A DNA stretch of 23,404 nt from GCA-020344715 sp050115935 (GTDB lineage Archaea; Thermoproteota; Bathyarchaeia; Bathyarchaeales; Bathyarchaeaceae), in the NCBI GenBank assembly GCA_050115935.1, contig JASFPO010000018.1, positions 1 through 23,404 on the forward strand. The letters are read 5' to 3'. Position numbers and translations under genes: made by a program. Below the pieces are notes generated by a model that ran no database searches, was not told where the DNA came from, and saw only the letters and a program-made list of their open reading frames with translations. Positions 1-7,750 of this stretch are shown piece by piece; position 1 is the stretch's first letter, and each line of letters starts with the position of its first letter.

Positions 1-1
1 A

Positions 2-985
2 GCGAGGTATCAGGGAGAGGCTCTAAATCCTAGAGCTGAAGAGGAGCCTGGGAAAATCCTGCATGAACATCGGTTTGACCCTAAAAGGCAAGCGGAATTG
101 CCAGAATGGGACTTTCCATATTACGGCAGTGTTGACAGCACCCCTCTTTTCATAATTCTGGCAAGCAAGTATTATCAACAAACTGGCGACAGAACATTTC
201 TTTCAAAAAACTGGGGCAACATTAAAGCTGCTTTCAATTGGATTACAAACTACGGAGACTTTGATGGAGACGGCTATGTAGAGTATGAAAGGAAGAATCC
301 CCATGGGCTGTTTCACCAAGGATGGCGAGATGGCGTTGAAGATCACCTAAAGATTAAACCACCAGTCGCTATCGCTGAAGCTCAAGGATACGTTTACGCA
401 GCATACGGAAGCATCATTAGTTTAGCTAAGAGCTTGAGCCAAAATGAAGTTTCCAGAATTGCCCTTTCAAGAGCGCAAGTCTTGAAGAGAAAGTTTAACA
501 GAGACTTCTGGATGGCAAAGGAAAAATACTTTGCTTTAGCATTGGATGGAGAGAAGAAGCAAAGAGAAGCTGTTACATCCAATTCAGGCCACCTTCTTTT
601 CACAGGAATCATTGCCAAAGACAAAATGAAGCCCCTAATTTCGAGATTATTTCAACAGGACCTTTGGACTCCTTACGGCTTGAGAAATCATTCTTCCGAA
701 GAATACGACTTCGACCCCTATAGTTACCACTGTGGCACCATTTGGCCTCATGATAATTGGATTGCTTACAAAGGACTAAAAGCCCTAGGTTTTAGCAGCG
801 ACGTCAATCGAATTAAGAAAGCTTTGCTTAGAGTCTACACAAAGCTTGGAAAGATTCCTGAGCTATATGCTGTTGTAGAGGATAAGATTATTGACTTTTC
901 AGAGTCTCCAATGGAGAATATTTCAGCTAATCCTTTGCAGGCTTGGGCTAGCGCTGGCTTGCTTGAAATGATTTGGGAGGATTGA
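2..985 (+). CDS. Amylo-alpha-1,6-glucosidase / glycogen debranching enzyme, C-terminal part (5' truncated by window)
   Basis: The reading frame is open from base 2 to the TGA at 983-985, so the first 32 codons before the TTG at 98 belong to the same protein and the true start lies outside the window. About 327 residues are visible. The first residues carry RYQG and then EPGKILHE, followed by YYGSVDSTPLF, which are hallmarks of the alpha/alpha-toroid catalytic domain of debranching enzymes that hydrolyse alpha-1,6 branch glucose in glycogen-like glucans. Further on are the QGWRDGVEDH and AEAQGYVYAAY segments and YHCGTIWPHDNW near residue 240, typical of this domain. The likely location is cytoplasmic, since no signal is visible in this part. 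The gene ends 6 bases from the convergent sugar ABC operon, so a joint role in glucan use is plausible but inferred. A related GH15-like glucosidase is the main alternative. Confidence 0.88.
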   Translation, partial: ARYQGEALNPRAEEEPGKILHEHRFDPKRQAELPEWDFPYYGSVDSTPLFIILASKYYQQTGDRTFLSKNWGNIKAAFNWITNYGDFDGDGYVEYERKNPHGLFHQGWRDGVEDHLKIKPPVAIAEAQGYVYAAYGSIISLAKSLSQNEVSRIALSRAQVLKRKFNRDFWMAKEKYFALALDGEKKQREAVTSNSGHLLFTGIIAKDKMKPLISRLFQQDLWTPYGLRNHSSEEYDFDPYSYHCGTIWPHDNWIAYKGLKALGFSSDVNRIKKALLRVYTKLGKIPELYAVVEDKIIDFSESPMENISANPLQAWASAGLLEMIWED

Positions 986-990
986 TGCTT

Positions 991-1824
991 CTATCCTTTA
1001 ATCGTCCAGCCAATCATGCCTCTAATGTAGTATTTCTGGAGGAGTGCGTATATCAGAATGGGAACCATCATCACTAGAATCGATGCTGCTGACAGAATAC
1101 TCCAATCCACATGGTATACTTCTCTCATCAACGGAATGCGTTGAGTAGCTAAAAGTTTGTCAGGAGAAGAAATTAGGATTAGAGCGAGGAAGAAATCGTT
1201 CCAAACCCACATGAATTGCAAAACCGCCACTGAAGCCAAAGCGGGAAGGGCCATCGGGAGCACTATCTTGAAGAATATCTTGAGATCCGAGGCTCCGTCC
1301 ACCTTGGCAGCTTCCTCAATTTCGATTGGCAGTGTAAGAAAGAAGTTCCTCATAAATAGAATAATCCATGCAAGTCCCCATGCAGAGTGAACAAGTATCA
1401 GGCCGATGTAGCTGTCTATCAGACCGAGACTAGTCATAATCTGGAAAATCGGAACCGCAATCATTTGCTGAGGAATCGCCATTATTAACACTATGGTGAG
1501 AAAAATGTAATCTCGAATAGGGAAGCTGAATCTTGCGAACCCATAACCTGCAAGCGAGGCTACAAGCATCGGTATGATAGTTGATGGAATCGCAACCAAA
1601 AAGGAGTTGAGCATACCCTGTCCAAGTGGGGCGCTCGAATGGGTCCAAGCTCCCACAAAATTCTTGAAAGATGGATTGAATTCTGCAAAGCTCCACCAGC
1701 CACGTAGAATCTCGGGAAAAGGCCTTACGGCGGCCATTAGAACGCCCAGAAAAGGCAGTATCCATATCAGTGCAGCCGACCAGGCTATAATGTGGACTAT
1801 TATTGTTGATTTTCTTATTTTCAT
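991..1824 (-). CDS. Sugar ABC transporter permease, MalG family (CUT1)
   Basis: This is a 277-residue polytopic membrane protein with about six hydrophobic segments, starting with one at residues 8-30. The cytoplasmic coupling loop is intact as EEAAKVDGASDLKIFFKIVLP at about residues 170-190, matching the EAA motif that docks onto the ATPase in binding-protein-dependent sugar importers. Length and the GWTIKG end suit the MalG side of CUT1 systems. Its ATG overlaps the stop of the upstream permease gene by four bases (ATGA, 1821-1824), indicating translational coupling in a binding protein-permease-permease operon. The transported sugar cannot be read from the sequence; the neighbouring debranching enzyme hints at maltodextrin-type oligosaccharides. 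Confidence 0.92.
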   Translation of the reverse strand: MKIRKSTIIVHIIAWSAALIWILPFLGVLMAAVRPFPEILRGWWSFAEFNPSFKNFVGAWTHSSAPLGQGMLNSFLVAIPSTIIPMLVASLAGYGFARFSFPIRDYIFLTIVLIMAIPQQMIAVPIFQIMTSLGLIDSYIGLILVHSAWGLAWIILFMRNFFLTLPIEIEEAAKVDGASDLKIFFKIVLPMALPALASVAVLQFMWVWNDFFLALILISSPDKLLATQRIPLMREVYHVDWSILSAASILVMMVPILIYALLQKYYIRGMIGWTIKG

Positions 1825-2714
1825 CTTCTCACCATATATCTAATCATCCCTACGGTTACAATCAGCGTCAAAAAAGTGAGAAAAGTAGCTACAGCCGCCG
1901 CATTGTTAAAATTGAAATCGCGAAAGGCTAACAACCACATTTCATAAGCTAGGACATTCGAGGCCCATCCTGGTCCACCACGGGTCGCGACGAAAACTAT
2001 GTCGAAGATCTTAAGCTCCCATAGGATGGTCATGGTTACCACTGTTATGGTCATGGGCTTGAGCAATGGGAACGTTATGCGGCGGAATGTCCGAAAGGGC
2101 GAGGCACCGTCTATCCTAGCAGCTTCATAGTATTCTTTTGGTATTGTTGATAGCCCAGCGGAATAGATGATCATGCTGAATCCAGTCCACAGCCAAACTG
2201 AGCCAAAAATCAGGGCGAAGAGGGCGGTCTCAGGATACGCGGTCCACGTTCTAGCTAGCTGTTCAAATCCCAGGACATTGAAAAATGCATTTACTATTCC
2301 CACACCTCTCTCAAACGTAAAGCGCAGAATTATTCCGCCAACAATCATTGGCGTAACCATTCCCAAGAAGACCGCTGATTTCACCATTGAAGCCCCTTTT
2401 AAGTCTCTCAAGATAATTGCGAGGGCTAGGCCGGAAAACACGGATAATGGAAGATGAATCAAGACCCATAGAGAATTGTGGATTAGCGCTCCTAGCGGGG
2501 GCCACTTGGGAAAACCCTCTATATTGAGTACTTCCTTCCGATTTAAGACATCAAAATAGTTATCAAGGCCAACAAATTCTTCTGTGGGAGAGAAAAAACT
2601 AATGTAAACAGTCTGAAGTACAGGGTAGGCTACAAAAAATACAATAAGAATTAGAGCCGGAGAAAAAAAGAGGGAGAAATTTCCTAGCGAAGTGATCAGC
2701 TTTCTCCTCGTCAT
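1821..2714 (-). CDS. Sugar ABC transporter permease, MalF family (CUT1)
   Basis: This 297-residue inner-membrane permease has a first hydrophobic segment at about residues 13-35 and several more. The EAA coupling loop reads YYEAARIDGASPFRTFRRI at about residues 195-213 and is complete. It pairs with the MalG-like permease downstream to form the transmembrane channel. Both junctions are four-base ATGA overlaps: 1821-1824 with the downstream permease and 2711-2714 with the upstream binding-protein gene, so all three are translated from one message. The 297-residue length matches short LacF/UgpA-type members; the large periplasmic loop of E. coli MalF is absent. No ATP-binding gene follows within this window. 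Confidence 0.92.
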   Translation of the reverse strand: MTRRKLITSLGNFSLFFSPALILIVFFVAYPVLQTVYISFFSPTEEFVGLDNYFDVLNRKEVLNIEGFPKWPPLGALIHNSLWVLIHLPLSVFSGLALAIILRDLKGASMVKSAVFLGMVTPMIVGGIILRFTFERGVGIVNAFFNVLGFEQLARTWTAYPETALFALIFGSVWLWTGFSMIIYSAGLSTIPKEYYEAARIDGASPFRTFRRITFPLLKPMTITVVTMTILWELKIFDIVFVATRGGPGWASNVLAYEMWLLAFRDFNFNNAAAVATFLTFLTLIVTVGMIRYMVRR

Positions 2715-3958
2715 GGAGCTTTTGCTTCTAAGGCTTCAAGTGCGTCGTCCAATGCCCCTGGACTCACCCATAGCAGCTTCAGTTGGGTCCAGAATTCTTC
2801 TTGGAAATCGCCGCCGATCGTGTCGTCGAGGTCAAGTAGAACTTCATTCCCCACCAAAATTTGGGCCACTTCTTTGTCTACAGCAGGATAAGCATCTAAA
2901 GACACATCGACACTCGTGGCAATGTGACCACCTTCTCCTACTTGCAAGCTCTGAGCTTCTGCGCCTGCGAGGAACTGTAAGAGCTGCTTTGCTTCCTCTG
3001 GATGCTCAGTGTAAGCTGGTATGAAGAAATAGTCAGCAGCGAAGACAAATCCAGTCGCTCCAGGAAGGGAGAAGACACCTAGATCAGTTGGATCGTCAAC
3101 CATGCCCGTAATCCAACTGCCCATGAAGTACAGACCATAGTCTCCGTCCCACCACAAATCTACTGCAGAGGTCCACTCGGTAGGCTCACTGAAGTCTCCG
3201 TCGGCCCCTAGCAACGGAACCAATCTGTCTTCAAATACAGTCTTCACTTGGGAGCTGTTCCACGCAACCGTGCCCGCTGTCAGATCTCTGTGCATTTGTG
3301 GTCCTCCAAAGGTTGCTATGAAGTGCTCGGTCACATCCGATAGGGGCCATCCGACTGCGTCTCCGCTGACTATCGGATTTACGATGCTGGATATAGCTGC
3401 GATATCGTCAAGTAAAGCTGTGAACTCAGCCCAAGTCGCAGGCACCTCTAGGTCGTTAGCTGCAAAAAAGGATTTTCTATACCAAAAGCCTGGTTTGACC
3501 TTGCCGGTGTATGCTCCACCGTAAATCGTATCGCCAACTTTTACTGGATCAAGGGCGCCAGTTGTGAAATTAGCTTCGTCAATCAAGTCAGTAACATTGA
3601 GTGCATGACCGCTTGGACCTATACTCTTAATGAACGATCCCCACATGAATATTACATCACCGGGTGCCGTCCTAGCTGCGAATTGTGCAGGCAGAAGTGG
3701 CGACAGGTCTTCAGCTCTGTATATTCTATACCTGACCTCTATACCTGTCTCTTCTGTGAATGCCTCCAGAACAGGAAGAAATGCTTCTTTCTCTGCTCCA
3801 GACCATGGACCGACAACTGTGAGGGGGGGTGGAGCCACCTGCTCTTCTATCCGCATAACTCTGTTCGCTATGTCAAACATGTAATACAAGTTACCCGCAG
3901 AAATTATGATAGCAATGATGACTAAGACCGCTATTGCGTTTTCCATTGTTGTTGCCAT
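2711..3958 (-). CDS. Extracellular sugar-binding protein of the CUT1 ABC importer, membrane-anchored
   Basis: This 415-residue protein starts with a hydrophobic anchor at about residues 6-28 (AIAVLVIIAIIISAGNLYYM) and then has a mature domain beginning TVVGPWSGAEKEAFLPVLEAF, the usual opening of family 1 solute-binding proteins. The segment VIFMWGSF, the central DLWWDGDYGLYFMGSW and the late EEAKQLLQFLAG also fit this family. There is no lipobox cysteine, so it is probably held at the outer face by the uncleaved helix, as in many archaeal binding proteins. It is the first gene of the operon, with a TATA-like element about 40 bases upstream. Its role is to capture a sugar outside the cell and deliver it to the two permeases; the ligand is unknown. 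Confidence 0.9.
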   Translation of the reverse strand: MATTMENAIAVLVIIAIIISAGNLYYMFDIANRVMRIEEQVAPPPLTVVGPWSGAEKEAFLPVLEAFTEETGIEVRYRIYRAEDLSPLLPAQFAARTAPGDVIFMWGSFIKSIGPSGHALNVTDLIDEANFTTGALDPVKVGDTIYGGAYTGKVKPGFWYRKSFFAANDLEVPATWAEFTALLDDIAAISSIVNPIVSGDAVGWPLSDVTEHFIATFGGPQMHRDLTAGTVAWNSSQVKTVFEDRLVPLLGADGDFSEPTEWTSAVDLWWDGDYGLYFMGSWITGMVDDPTDLGVFSLPGATGFVFAADYFFIPAYTEHPEEAKQLLQFLAGAEAQSLQVGEGGHIATSVDVSLDAYPAVDKEVAQILVGNEVLLDLDDTIGGDFQEEFWTQLKLLWVSPGALDDALEALEAKAP

Positions 3959-3991
3959 TTCACATCACAAACCTTCAATATTCAAGTCCTC

Positions 3992-4013
3992 ATTATTTAT
4001 AATTTGCTATAAA
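3992..4013 (-). promoter_or_regulatory. Putative promoter of the sugar ABC operon
   Basis: On the minus strand this stretch reads TTTATAGCAAATTATAAATA, containing two overlapping TATA-like boxes. The proximal one is about 40 bases from the start codon at 3958, predicting a short leader of roughly 15 bases. A weak GGTTTGTGATG element precedes the ATG. Confidence 0.5.
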
Positions 4014-4120
4014 CACCCATGTGTGCTCGCTCAATTCAACAAAACCTCGTCACTTGACTTTTCTCAGGTTAAAGTTGGCTTTTGGGCATCCTATTGCGAA
4101 TGCTTTCAGATTCAACCAAA

Positions 4121-4130
4121 GTATTAAAAT
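4121..4130 (+). promoter_or_regulatory. Putative TATA box of tRNA-Gly(TCC)
   Basis: The AT-rich box GTATTAAAAT stands about 50 bases before the mature 5' end of the tRNA, a normal archaeal position if a short leader is removed by RNase P. Confidence 0.4.
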
Positions 4131-4178
4131 AATCTACCATTTGATTCCTTGTAGTTGAAGATTGGATGCTAGTCCAGA

Positions 4179-4268
4179 GCGGTCGTAGTCTAGCCTGGTT
4201 AGGACACAGTCCCCCAAGGTGGAAGCCTTCCAAGCCTGTAATCCCGGGTTCAAATCCCGGCGACCGCA
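4179..4268 (+). tRNA. tRNA-Gly (anticodon TCC), with a non-canonical intron
   Basis: The acceptor stem GCGGTCG/CGACCGC, the D arm starting at 4188, and the T arm CCGGG-TTCAAAT-CCCGG are all perfect, with A73 at 4268 and no encoded CCA. Read straight through, the anticodon arm does not fold. Removing 15 bases (4210-4224) gives a perfect stem CAGGC/GCCTG around the loop CTTCCAA, so the anticodon is TCC at 4229-4231 and the intron sits between positions 29 and 30, in the stem rather than at the usual 37/38. The spliced length is 75 bases. The body is close to the other tRNA-Gly in this window. Glycine identity is confident; the exact intron is inferred from folding. Confidence 0.88.
4210..4224 (+). 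other. Inferred intron in tRNA-Gly(TCC), position 29/30
   Basis: This 15-base segment (TCCCCCAAGGTGGAA) interrupts the anticodon stem. The exon bases CAC (4205-4207) can pair with intron GTG (4219-4221), leaving short bulges next to both cut sites, which resembles a relaxed bulge-helix-bulge recognised by the archaeal splicing endonuclease. The boundaries are unique if the mature stem is CAGGC/GCCTG. Confidence 0.65.
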
Positions 4269-4339
4269 TCACATGGCAGATTAGAATCTCAGTTTCCTCC
4301 TTTGTTTTGCCATTAGAAAGTTAACAACTTCATAAGCAA

Positions 4340-4349
4340 TCTTTAAAAC
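4340..4349 (+). promoter_or_regulatory. Putative promoter of the aminotransferase gene
   Basis: The TATA-like TCTTTAAAAC is centred about 34 bases before the ATG at 4379, predicting a leader under about 10 bases. No clear ribosome binding site is present, which fits a nearly leaderless message. Confidence 0.45.
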
Positions 4350-4378
4350 CGCGTACAGACAAACAACCTCAACATTTC

Positions 4379-5569
4379 ATGGGAGAATCACATTTGAAAA
4401 AGCAGATAGCTGAACGAATTAATAGAGTTCAACTGTTTCTGGGAAGAGTCATGTTTGAAAAGGCCAAAGTATTGGAGCGTAAGGGAGAAAAATTGATCCA
4501 CTTTGAAATCGGTGAACCAGATTTCGACACTCCGCAACACATAAAAGAAGCTGCCAAACGGGCTCTCGACGAAGGATACACCCACTATGTTTCGAACTAT
4601 GGATTGCTGGAACTCAGAACAGCCATCGCCGAAAAACTAAAGAAAGATAACAATATCAAGGCAAATCCTGCCACCGATATCTGCGTAACTGTCGGATCGC
4701 AAGAAGCAGCTTATCTTGCCATAATGTGCACCATCGAGCCTGGAGACGAGGTTCTCATATCAGATCCAAGCTATTACACTTATCGGAATTGTGTTCGTCT
4801 GGCTGGAGGAACACCCATTTCAGTGCAGCTGAAGGAAAAAGATCATTTCAGATTGAATCCTGAAGAGTTGGAAAGGAAGTTGACGCCCAAGAGCAAAATG
4901 ATTGTGATAAACTCACCCTGTAATCCCACGGGCTCAATCATCACAGAGGATGATTTGAAGGCCATCGATGAGATAGCTATCAAGAGTGACCTTTTGGTAC
5001 TGGCAGACGAAATATACGAAAAGATAATCTACGATGGCCAAAAACACTATAGTATTGCAGCGCTATCGGATGATCCTGAACGCATAATAACCGCTAATGG
5101 TTTTTCGAAGGCTTATGCCATGACGGGATGGCGTATCGGTTACATGGTGGCTAGCAAACGTATCATATCCGAAGCTGCAAAGATCCAACAAAGCGCTATT
5201 GGTTCTGCTACGACGTTTGTCCAAAAAGGCGCCGTAGAAGCATTAAGAGGCCCTCAAGACGCTGTGAGAGAGATGGTAGATGAGTTCGCAAGGAGGAGAG
5301 ACTTAATTGTGGACAGGCTAGAAGATGTGCGAGGTTTGTCATTGATCAAGCCAAAAGGTGCCTTTTACGTGTTCGTGGGCGTAAAAGAACTTGGAAAATC
5401 ATCGCAAGAGCTTGCCGAGCTTCTTCTGAGTGAGGCGAAAGTTGTCACGACACCTGGAATCGCATTTGGCGAAAACGGAGAAGGATTTATCAGAATATCA
5501 TGCGCCACATCGATGGAAAATGTAAGAGAGGGGTTAGAAAACATCGCACAAGTGTTAGATAATCTTTAA
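4379..5569 (+). CDS. Pyridoxal-phosphate-dependent aminotransferase, class I (aspartate aminotransferase family)
   Basis: This 396-residue protein has the full fold-type I pattern: the N-terminal FEIGEPDFDTP segment (residues 42-52), NSPCNPTG (178-185) with the cofactor-binding Asn182, Asp210 and Tyr213 in LADEIYEKI, the Schiff-base Lys244 in GFSKAYAMTGWRIGY, and a C-terminal FIRISCA arginine that holds the substrate carboxylate. It transfers amino groups between an amino acid and a 2-oxo acid; archaeal relatives act on aspartate, alanine or aromatic amino acids, and specificity cannot be set from sequence alone. It is transcribed alone, between tRNA-Gly and the YbaK-like gene. Placed beside a branched-chain amino-acid importer, it may feed amino-acid catabolism, though this link is inferred. 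Confidence 0.94.
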   Translation: MGESHLKKQIAERINRVQLFLGRVMFEKAKVLERKGEKLIHFEIGEPDFDTPQHIKEAAKRALDEGYTHYVSNYGLLELRTAIAEKLKKDNNIKANPATDICVTVGSQEAAYLAIMCTIEPGDEVLISDPSYYTYRNCVRLAGGTPISVQLKEKDHFRLNPEELERKLTPKSKMIVINSPCNPTGSIITEDDLKAIDEIAIKSDLLVLADEIYEKIIYDGQKHYSIAALSDDPERIITANGFSKAYAMTGWRIGYMVASKRIISEAAKIQQSAIGSATTFVQKGAVEALRGPQDAVREMVDEFARRRDLIVDRLEDVRGLSLIKPKGAFYVFVGVKELGKSSQELAELLLSEAKVVTTPGIAFGENGEGFIRISCATSMENVREGLENIAQVLDNL

Positions 5570-5616
5570 CCGTGTGCCCTTAGGTTTTCTCATTCTGCTC
5601 AATCGGGGATATGAAT

Positions 5617-5634
5617 GGGTTGATTTATTGACCC
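5617..5634. repeat. Imperfect palindrome upstream of the YbaK-like promoter
   Basis: The sequence GGGTTGATTTATTGACCC forms eight RNA pairs, two of them G-U, around a two-base centre. It lies about 20 bases upstream of the TATA box at 5655, where archaeal activators often bind. It could instead be residual 3' structure of the aminotransferase message. Confidence 0.35.
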
Positions 5635-5654
5635 AAACTAGATAAGTCGAATAA

Positions 5655-5663
5655 GTATAAAAG
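5655..5663 (+). promoter_or_regulatory. TATA box of the YbaK-like gene
   Basis: GTATAAAAG is a near-ideal archaeal TATA box. Transcription would start near 5683-5687, giving a leader of about 37 bases to the preferred ATG at 5723. Confidence 0.55.
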
Positions 5664-5722
5664 ACGATTATCAGACATCTTCATGCTTGCTGATAGCTGT
5701 CCGCAGCCAGAGTGGGATATAC

Positions 5723-6190
5723 ATGTCTCGTGAGAAGCTGGAAGCTTATATTCGTGAGAACAAGATTGACGCGAAAATCCTAGTATTTGACAAGACCACA
5801 AAGACAGTAGAGGATGCTGAGAAGCGTCTGGGCATCAATCGTGAAAGAATCATTAAGAGCATGCTCTTTGTTGATGAAAGAGGAATTCCGATGCTTGCGA
5901 TCGTAAGTGGCGATAGAAAAGTGAGTGAAGAGAAGCTTGGGAGAGTTTGTGGTGTTTCCAAAGTTAGGGTTGCCCGTCCTCGCGCAGTGAAGAGCTTAAC
6001 TGGATACGAAGCTGGAGCGTTGCCGCCTATTGGCCATAAGAAACGTATCAGAACATTTATTGATCCAAAAGTGTTGAGCTTTGAAAGAGTCTACGGGGGT
6101 GGCGGGGCAATAAATGCCCTCCTAGAGATAGACCCGCAGGATGTAACGATGTTGACAAACGCTGAAGTGATAGACGTAAGCGAAGGCTAG
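5723..6190 (+). CDS. YbaK/ProX-type aminoacyl-tRNA deacylase
   Basis: From the ATG at 5723 the protein has 155 residues, the usual size of a stand-alone YbaK domain. A TTG at 5687 would add 12 residues of no family character, so I prefer the ATG, preceded by GTGGGAT. Family features include the early helix (REKLEAYIRENKID), ERIIKSMLFVDERGIPMLAIVSGD, the basic VARPRAVKSLTGYEAGALPPIGH stretch and the glycine turn YGGGGAINALLEI near the end. Members hydrolyse mischarged tRNAs (Cys-tRNA-Pro, Ala-tRNA-Pro and similar) in the cytoplasm; which substrate applies here is not decidable. The gene is monocistronic and faces the LIV transporter cluster tail to tail. Confidence 0.88.
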   Translation: MSREKLEAYIRENKIDAKILVFDKTTKTVEDAEKRLGINRERIIKSMLFVDERGIPMLAIVSGDRKVSEEKLGRVCGVSKVRVARPRAVKSLTGYEAGALPPIGHKKRIRTFIDPKVLSFERVYGGGGAINALLEIDPQDVTMLTNAEVIDVSEG

Positions 6191-6216
6191 ACTCAGAAAT
6201 CTCTTCCAAGATCCAG

Positions 6217-6245
6217 TTAGGAAGTGCTTTCTAATCGTGTTTTTT
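6217..6245 (+). terminator. Hairpin plus T-tract terminator after the YbaK-like gene
   Basis: TTAGGAAG (6217-6224) pairs with CTTTCTAA (6227-6234), with one G-U pair in RNA, and six T bases follow at 6240-6245 on the plus strand. The element overlaps the stop codon of the convergent livF. Archaeal termination relies mostly on the T tract; the two-base loop would have to open in practice. Confidence 0.45.
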
Positions 6246-6947
6246 GACGCCTAGATAGACTTGGCCGAGTTCTGGATGTTTAAGAAGCTCCTGTGAGTTG
6301 CCTTCGTACATTACTCTTCCACTTACTAGAAGAATGGCTTCGTTTCCACGTTCAAGAGCTCTTCTGGCGTTCTGCTCAGCCAGCACCAAGGTTACTCCAT
6401 ATTCGTCTCTCAGCTTCACAATTATATCAAGCACTTCGAGGGCCATCTTTGGGGCAAGACTTCCAGTTGGCTCGTCGAATAGCATGATTTGAGGTCTTCT
6501 CATCATTGCCATGGCCATTGCAAGCATCTGTCTCTCTCCGCCACTGAGTGTGCCTGCCCTTCTGTTCATGTATTTGTCCAGAACTGGGAAGTCCTCTGTG
6601 ACCTCTTTTGCGCGCTCCTTTGCCTCCTTCTTTCCTAATGCATAACCAGCCATGAGCAAGTTTTCGTTAACCTTGAGGTTTGCAAATACGTTGTCGACTT
6701 GAGGTAGGTAAGCTACACCCAGCCTTGTAACCACATGGGGCTGTAAACCTAGTATGTTGTTTCCGTTAAAGAGTATCTTTCCTGAGTACGTTTGTGTTAT
6801 TCCCATGACCGTTTTGAGCAATGTGCTTTTTCCGCTTCCATTGGGGCCAACGATAACCGTGATATCCTTGTCTTTCATCTTTGCGTTGATGTCGAAAAGC
6901 ACGTGAAGTCTGCCGTAGCCGGCGTTGACTTCTTGGATTTCTAGCAT
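6231..6947 (-). CDS. livF: Branched-chain amino-acid ABC importer ATPase, LivF type
   Basis: This 238-residue protein shows a complete ABC ATPase: Walker A GPNGSGKST (residues 34-42), signature LSGGE (134-138), Walker B IMLFDEP (154-160) and the switch region near LVLAEQNARRAL. The opening MLEIQEVNAGYGRLHVLFDI and a length near 235 residues are characteristic of LivF rather than LivG. It powers uptake with the LivG-like partner encoded immediately upstream on the same strand, the gap being only three bases. The upstream sequence AGGCGGATGA, lying across the livG stop, can serve as its ribosome binding site. Transported substrates in this family are leucine, isoleucine, valine and sometimes other amino acids, amides or urea. 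Confidence 0.93.
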   Translation of the reverse strand: MLEIQEVNAGYGRLHVLFDINAKMKDKDITVIVGPNGSGKSTLLKTVMGITQTYSGKILFNGNNILGLQPHVVTRLGVAYLPQVDNVFANLKVNENLLMAGYALGKKEAKERAKEVTEDFPVLDKYMNRRAGTLSGGERQMLAMAMAMMRRPQIMLFDEPTGSLAPKMALEVLDIIVKLRDEYGVTLVLAEQNARRALERGNEAILLVSGRVMYEGNSQELLKHPELGQVYLGVKKHD

Positions 6948-6950
6948 CTT

Positions 6951-7709
6951 TCATCCGCCTAGATAGCTGTCTATTACATCGGGATTGCTCAGGACTTTTT
7001 TCGGCTTTCCTTCGGAGATGATTTCTCCTGTCGACATGGCGTAGACGTAATCAACATAGGGTAGGACTAGTTCAAGCCTGTGCTCGATGATTAGAAACGT
7101 AACTCCAAGTTTGCTCTTCATTTCGGTGAGTTGTGAAAAGACCTCGTGTGCCAATTTTGGGTATATGCCTGCGGCGGGTTCATCCATGAGTATCATTTTA
7201 GCACCACTCATGATTGCTCTTCCAGCCTCAACTAGTTTCATCTGTCCTCCGCTTAGGTGAGTGGCGGGTCTGTTCCACATGTGATCAAGATTGAGAAGTT
7301 CTAGAAATTCGAAGGCCATTTTCGTTGCCTTTTCCTCTTCGCTGATCCACGCTTTCTTGAATAGAGCTTTTAGAAAGCTCTCGCCAGGGTTCCCTCTATA
7401 GGCTGTGAGGAGGTTCTCTAGGATCGTGAGCCTCTGGAACGGCTGTGGTATCTGGAAAGTCCTTACGAGGCCGGTCTCATACACCTTGTGAGGTGGCCAT
7501 CTGGTGATCTCCTTGCCATCAAACCATATCCTGCCCCTGTCTGACTTGTAGAAACCGGTGACGCAGTTTATGAGTGTAGTTTTGCCACTACCATTGGGAC
7601 CTATTAGCATTGTCATTTGCCCTTTTTTGACGTTGATGTCGACGTTGTTTAGAGCGACTAGGCCGCCGAAGGTTTTTCTGACACTTTTGGCGGTGAGTAT
7701 GGTATCCAT
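6951..7709 (-). CDS. livG: Branched-chain amino-acid ABC importer ATPase, LivG type
   Basis: I place the start at the ATG at 7707-7709, giving 252 residues that begin MDTILTAKSVRKTFGGLVAL. A longer open frame to 7823 adds 38 residues antisense-like in character that overlap the upstream gene and are not family-like. Walker A is GPNGSGKTT (37-45), the signature LSGGQ (152-156), Walker B ILMDEP (173-178), followed by AAGIYPKLAHEVF, typical of LivG. It forms the ATPase heterodimer with LivF. The gene lies 35 bases after the binding-protein stop, and that gap holds a hairpin and a T-rich run, suggesting it is read at a lower level than the binding protein. Confidence 0.93.
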   Translation of the reverse strand: MDTILTAKSVRKTFGGLVALNNVDINVKKGQMTMLIGPNGSGKTTLINCVTGFYKSDRGRIWFDGKEITRWPPHKVYETGLVRTFQIPQPFQRLTILENLLTAYRGNPGESFLKALFKKAWISEEEKATKMAFEFLELLNLDHMWNRPATHLSGGQMKLVEAGRAIMSGAKMILMDEPAAGIYPKLAHEVFSQLTEMKSKLGVTFLIIEHRLELVLPYVDYVYAMSTGEIISEGKPKKVLSNPDVIDSYLGG

Positions 7710-7732
7710 TGCATTATATAAAAAAGAAAAGA

Positions 7733-7750
7733 GAGTAGATAAATCTACTC
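7733..7750 (-). terminator. Palindromic hairpin and T-run between the LIV binding protein and livG
   Basis: A perfect 8-base inverted repeat, GAGTAGAT-TT-ATCTACTC on the minus strand, begins just before and includes the TAG stop of the binding-protein gene. It is followed on that strand by CTTTTCTTTTTT. This looks like a partial terminator or RNA-stabilising hairpin inside the operon, a common way to make excess binding protein relative to the ATPases. Confidence 0.5.

Noticed and set aside
4069..4272. Minus-strand frame of 67 codons with SPGFEPG near its start
   Set aside because: It is the antisense of tRNA-Gly(TCC); this peptide pattern is a well known artefact of translating T arms. The same applies to the plus-strand frame 21135-21317 over the other tRNA.
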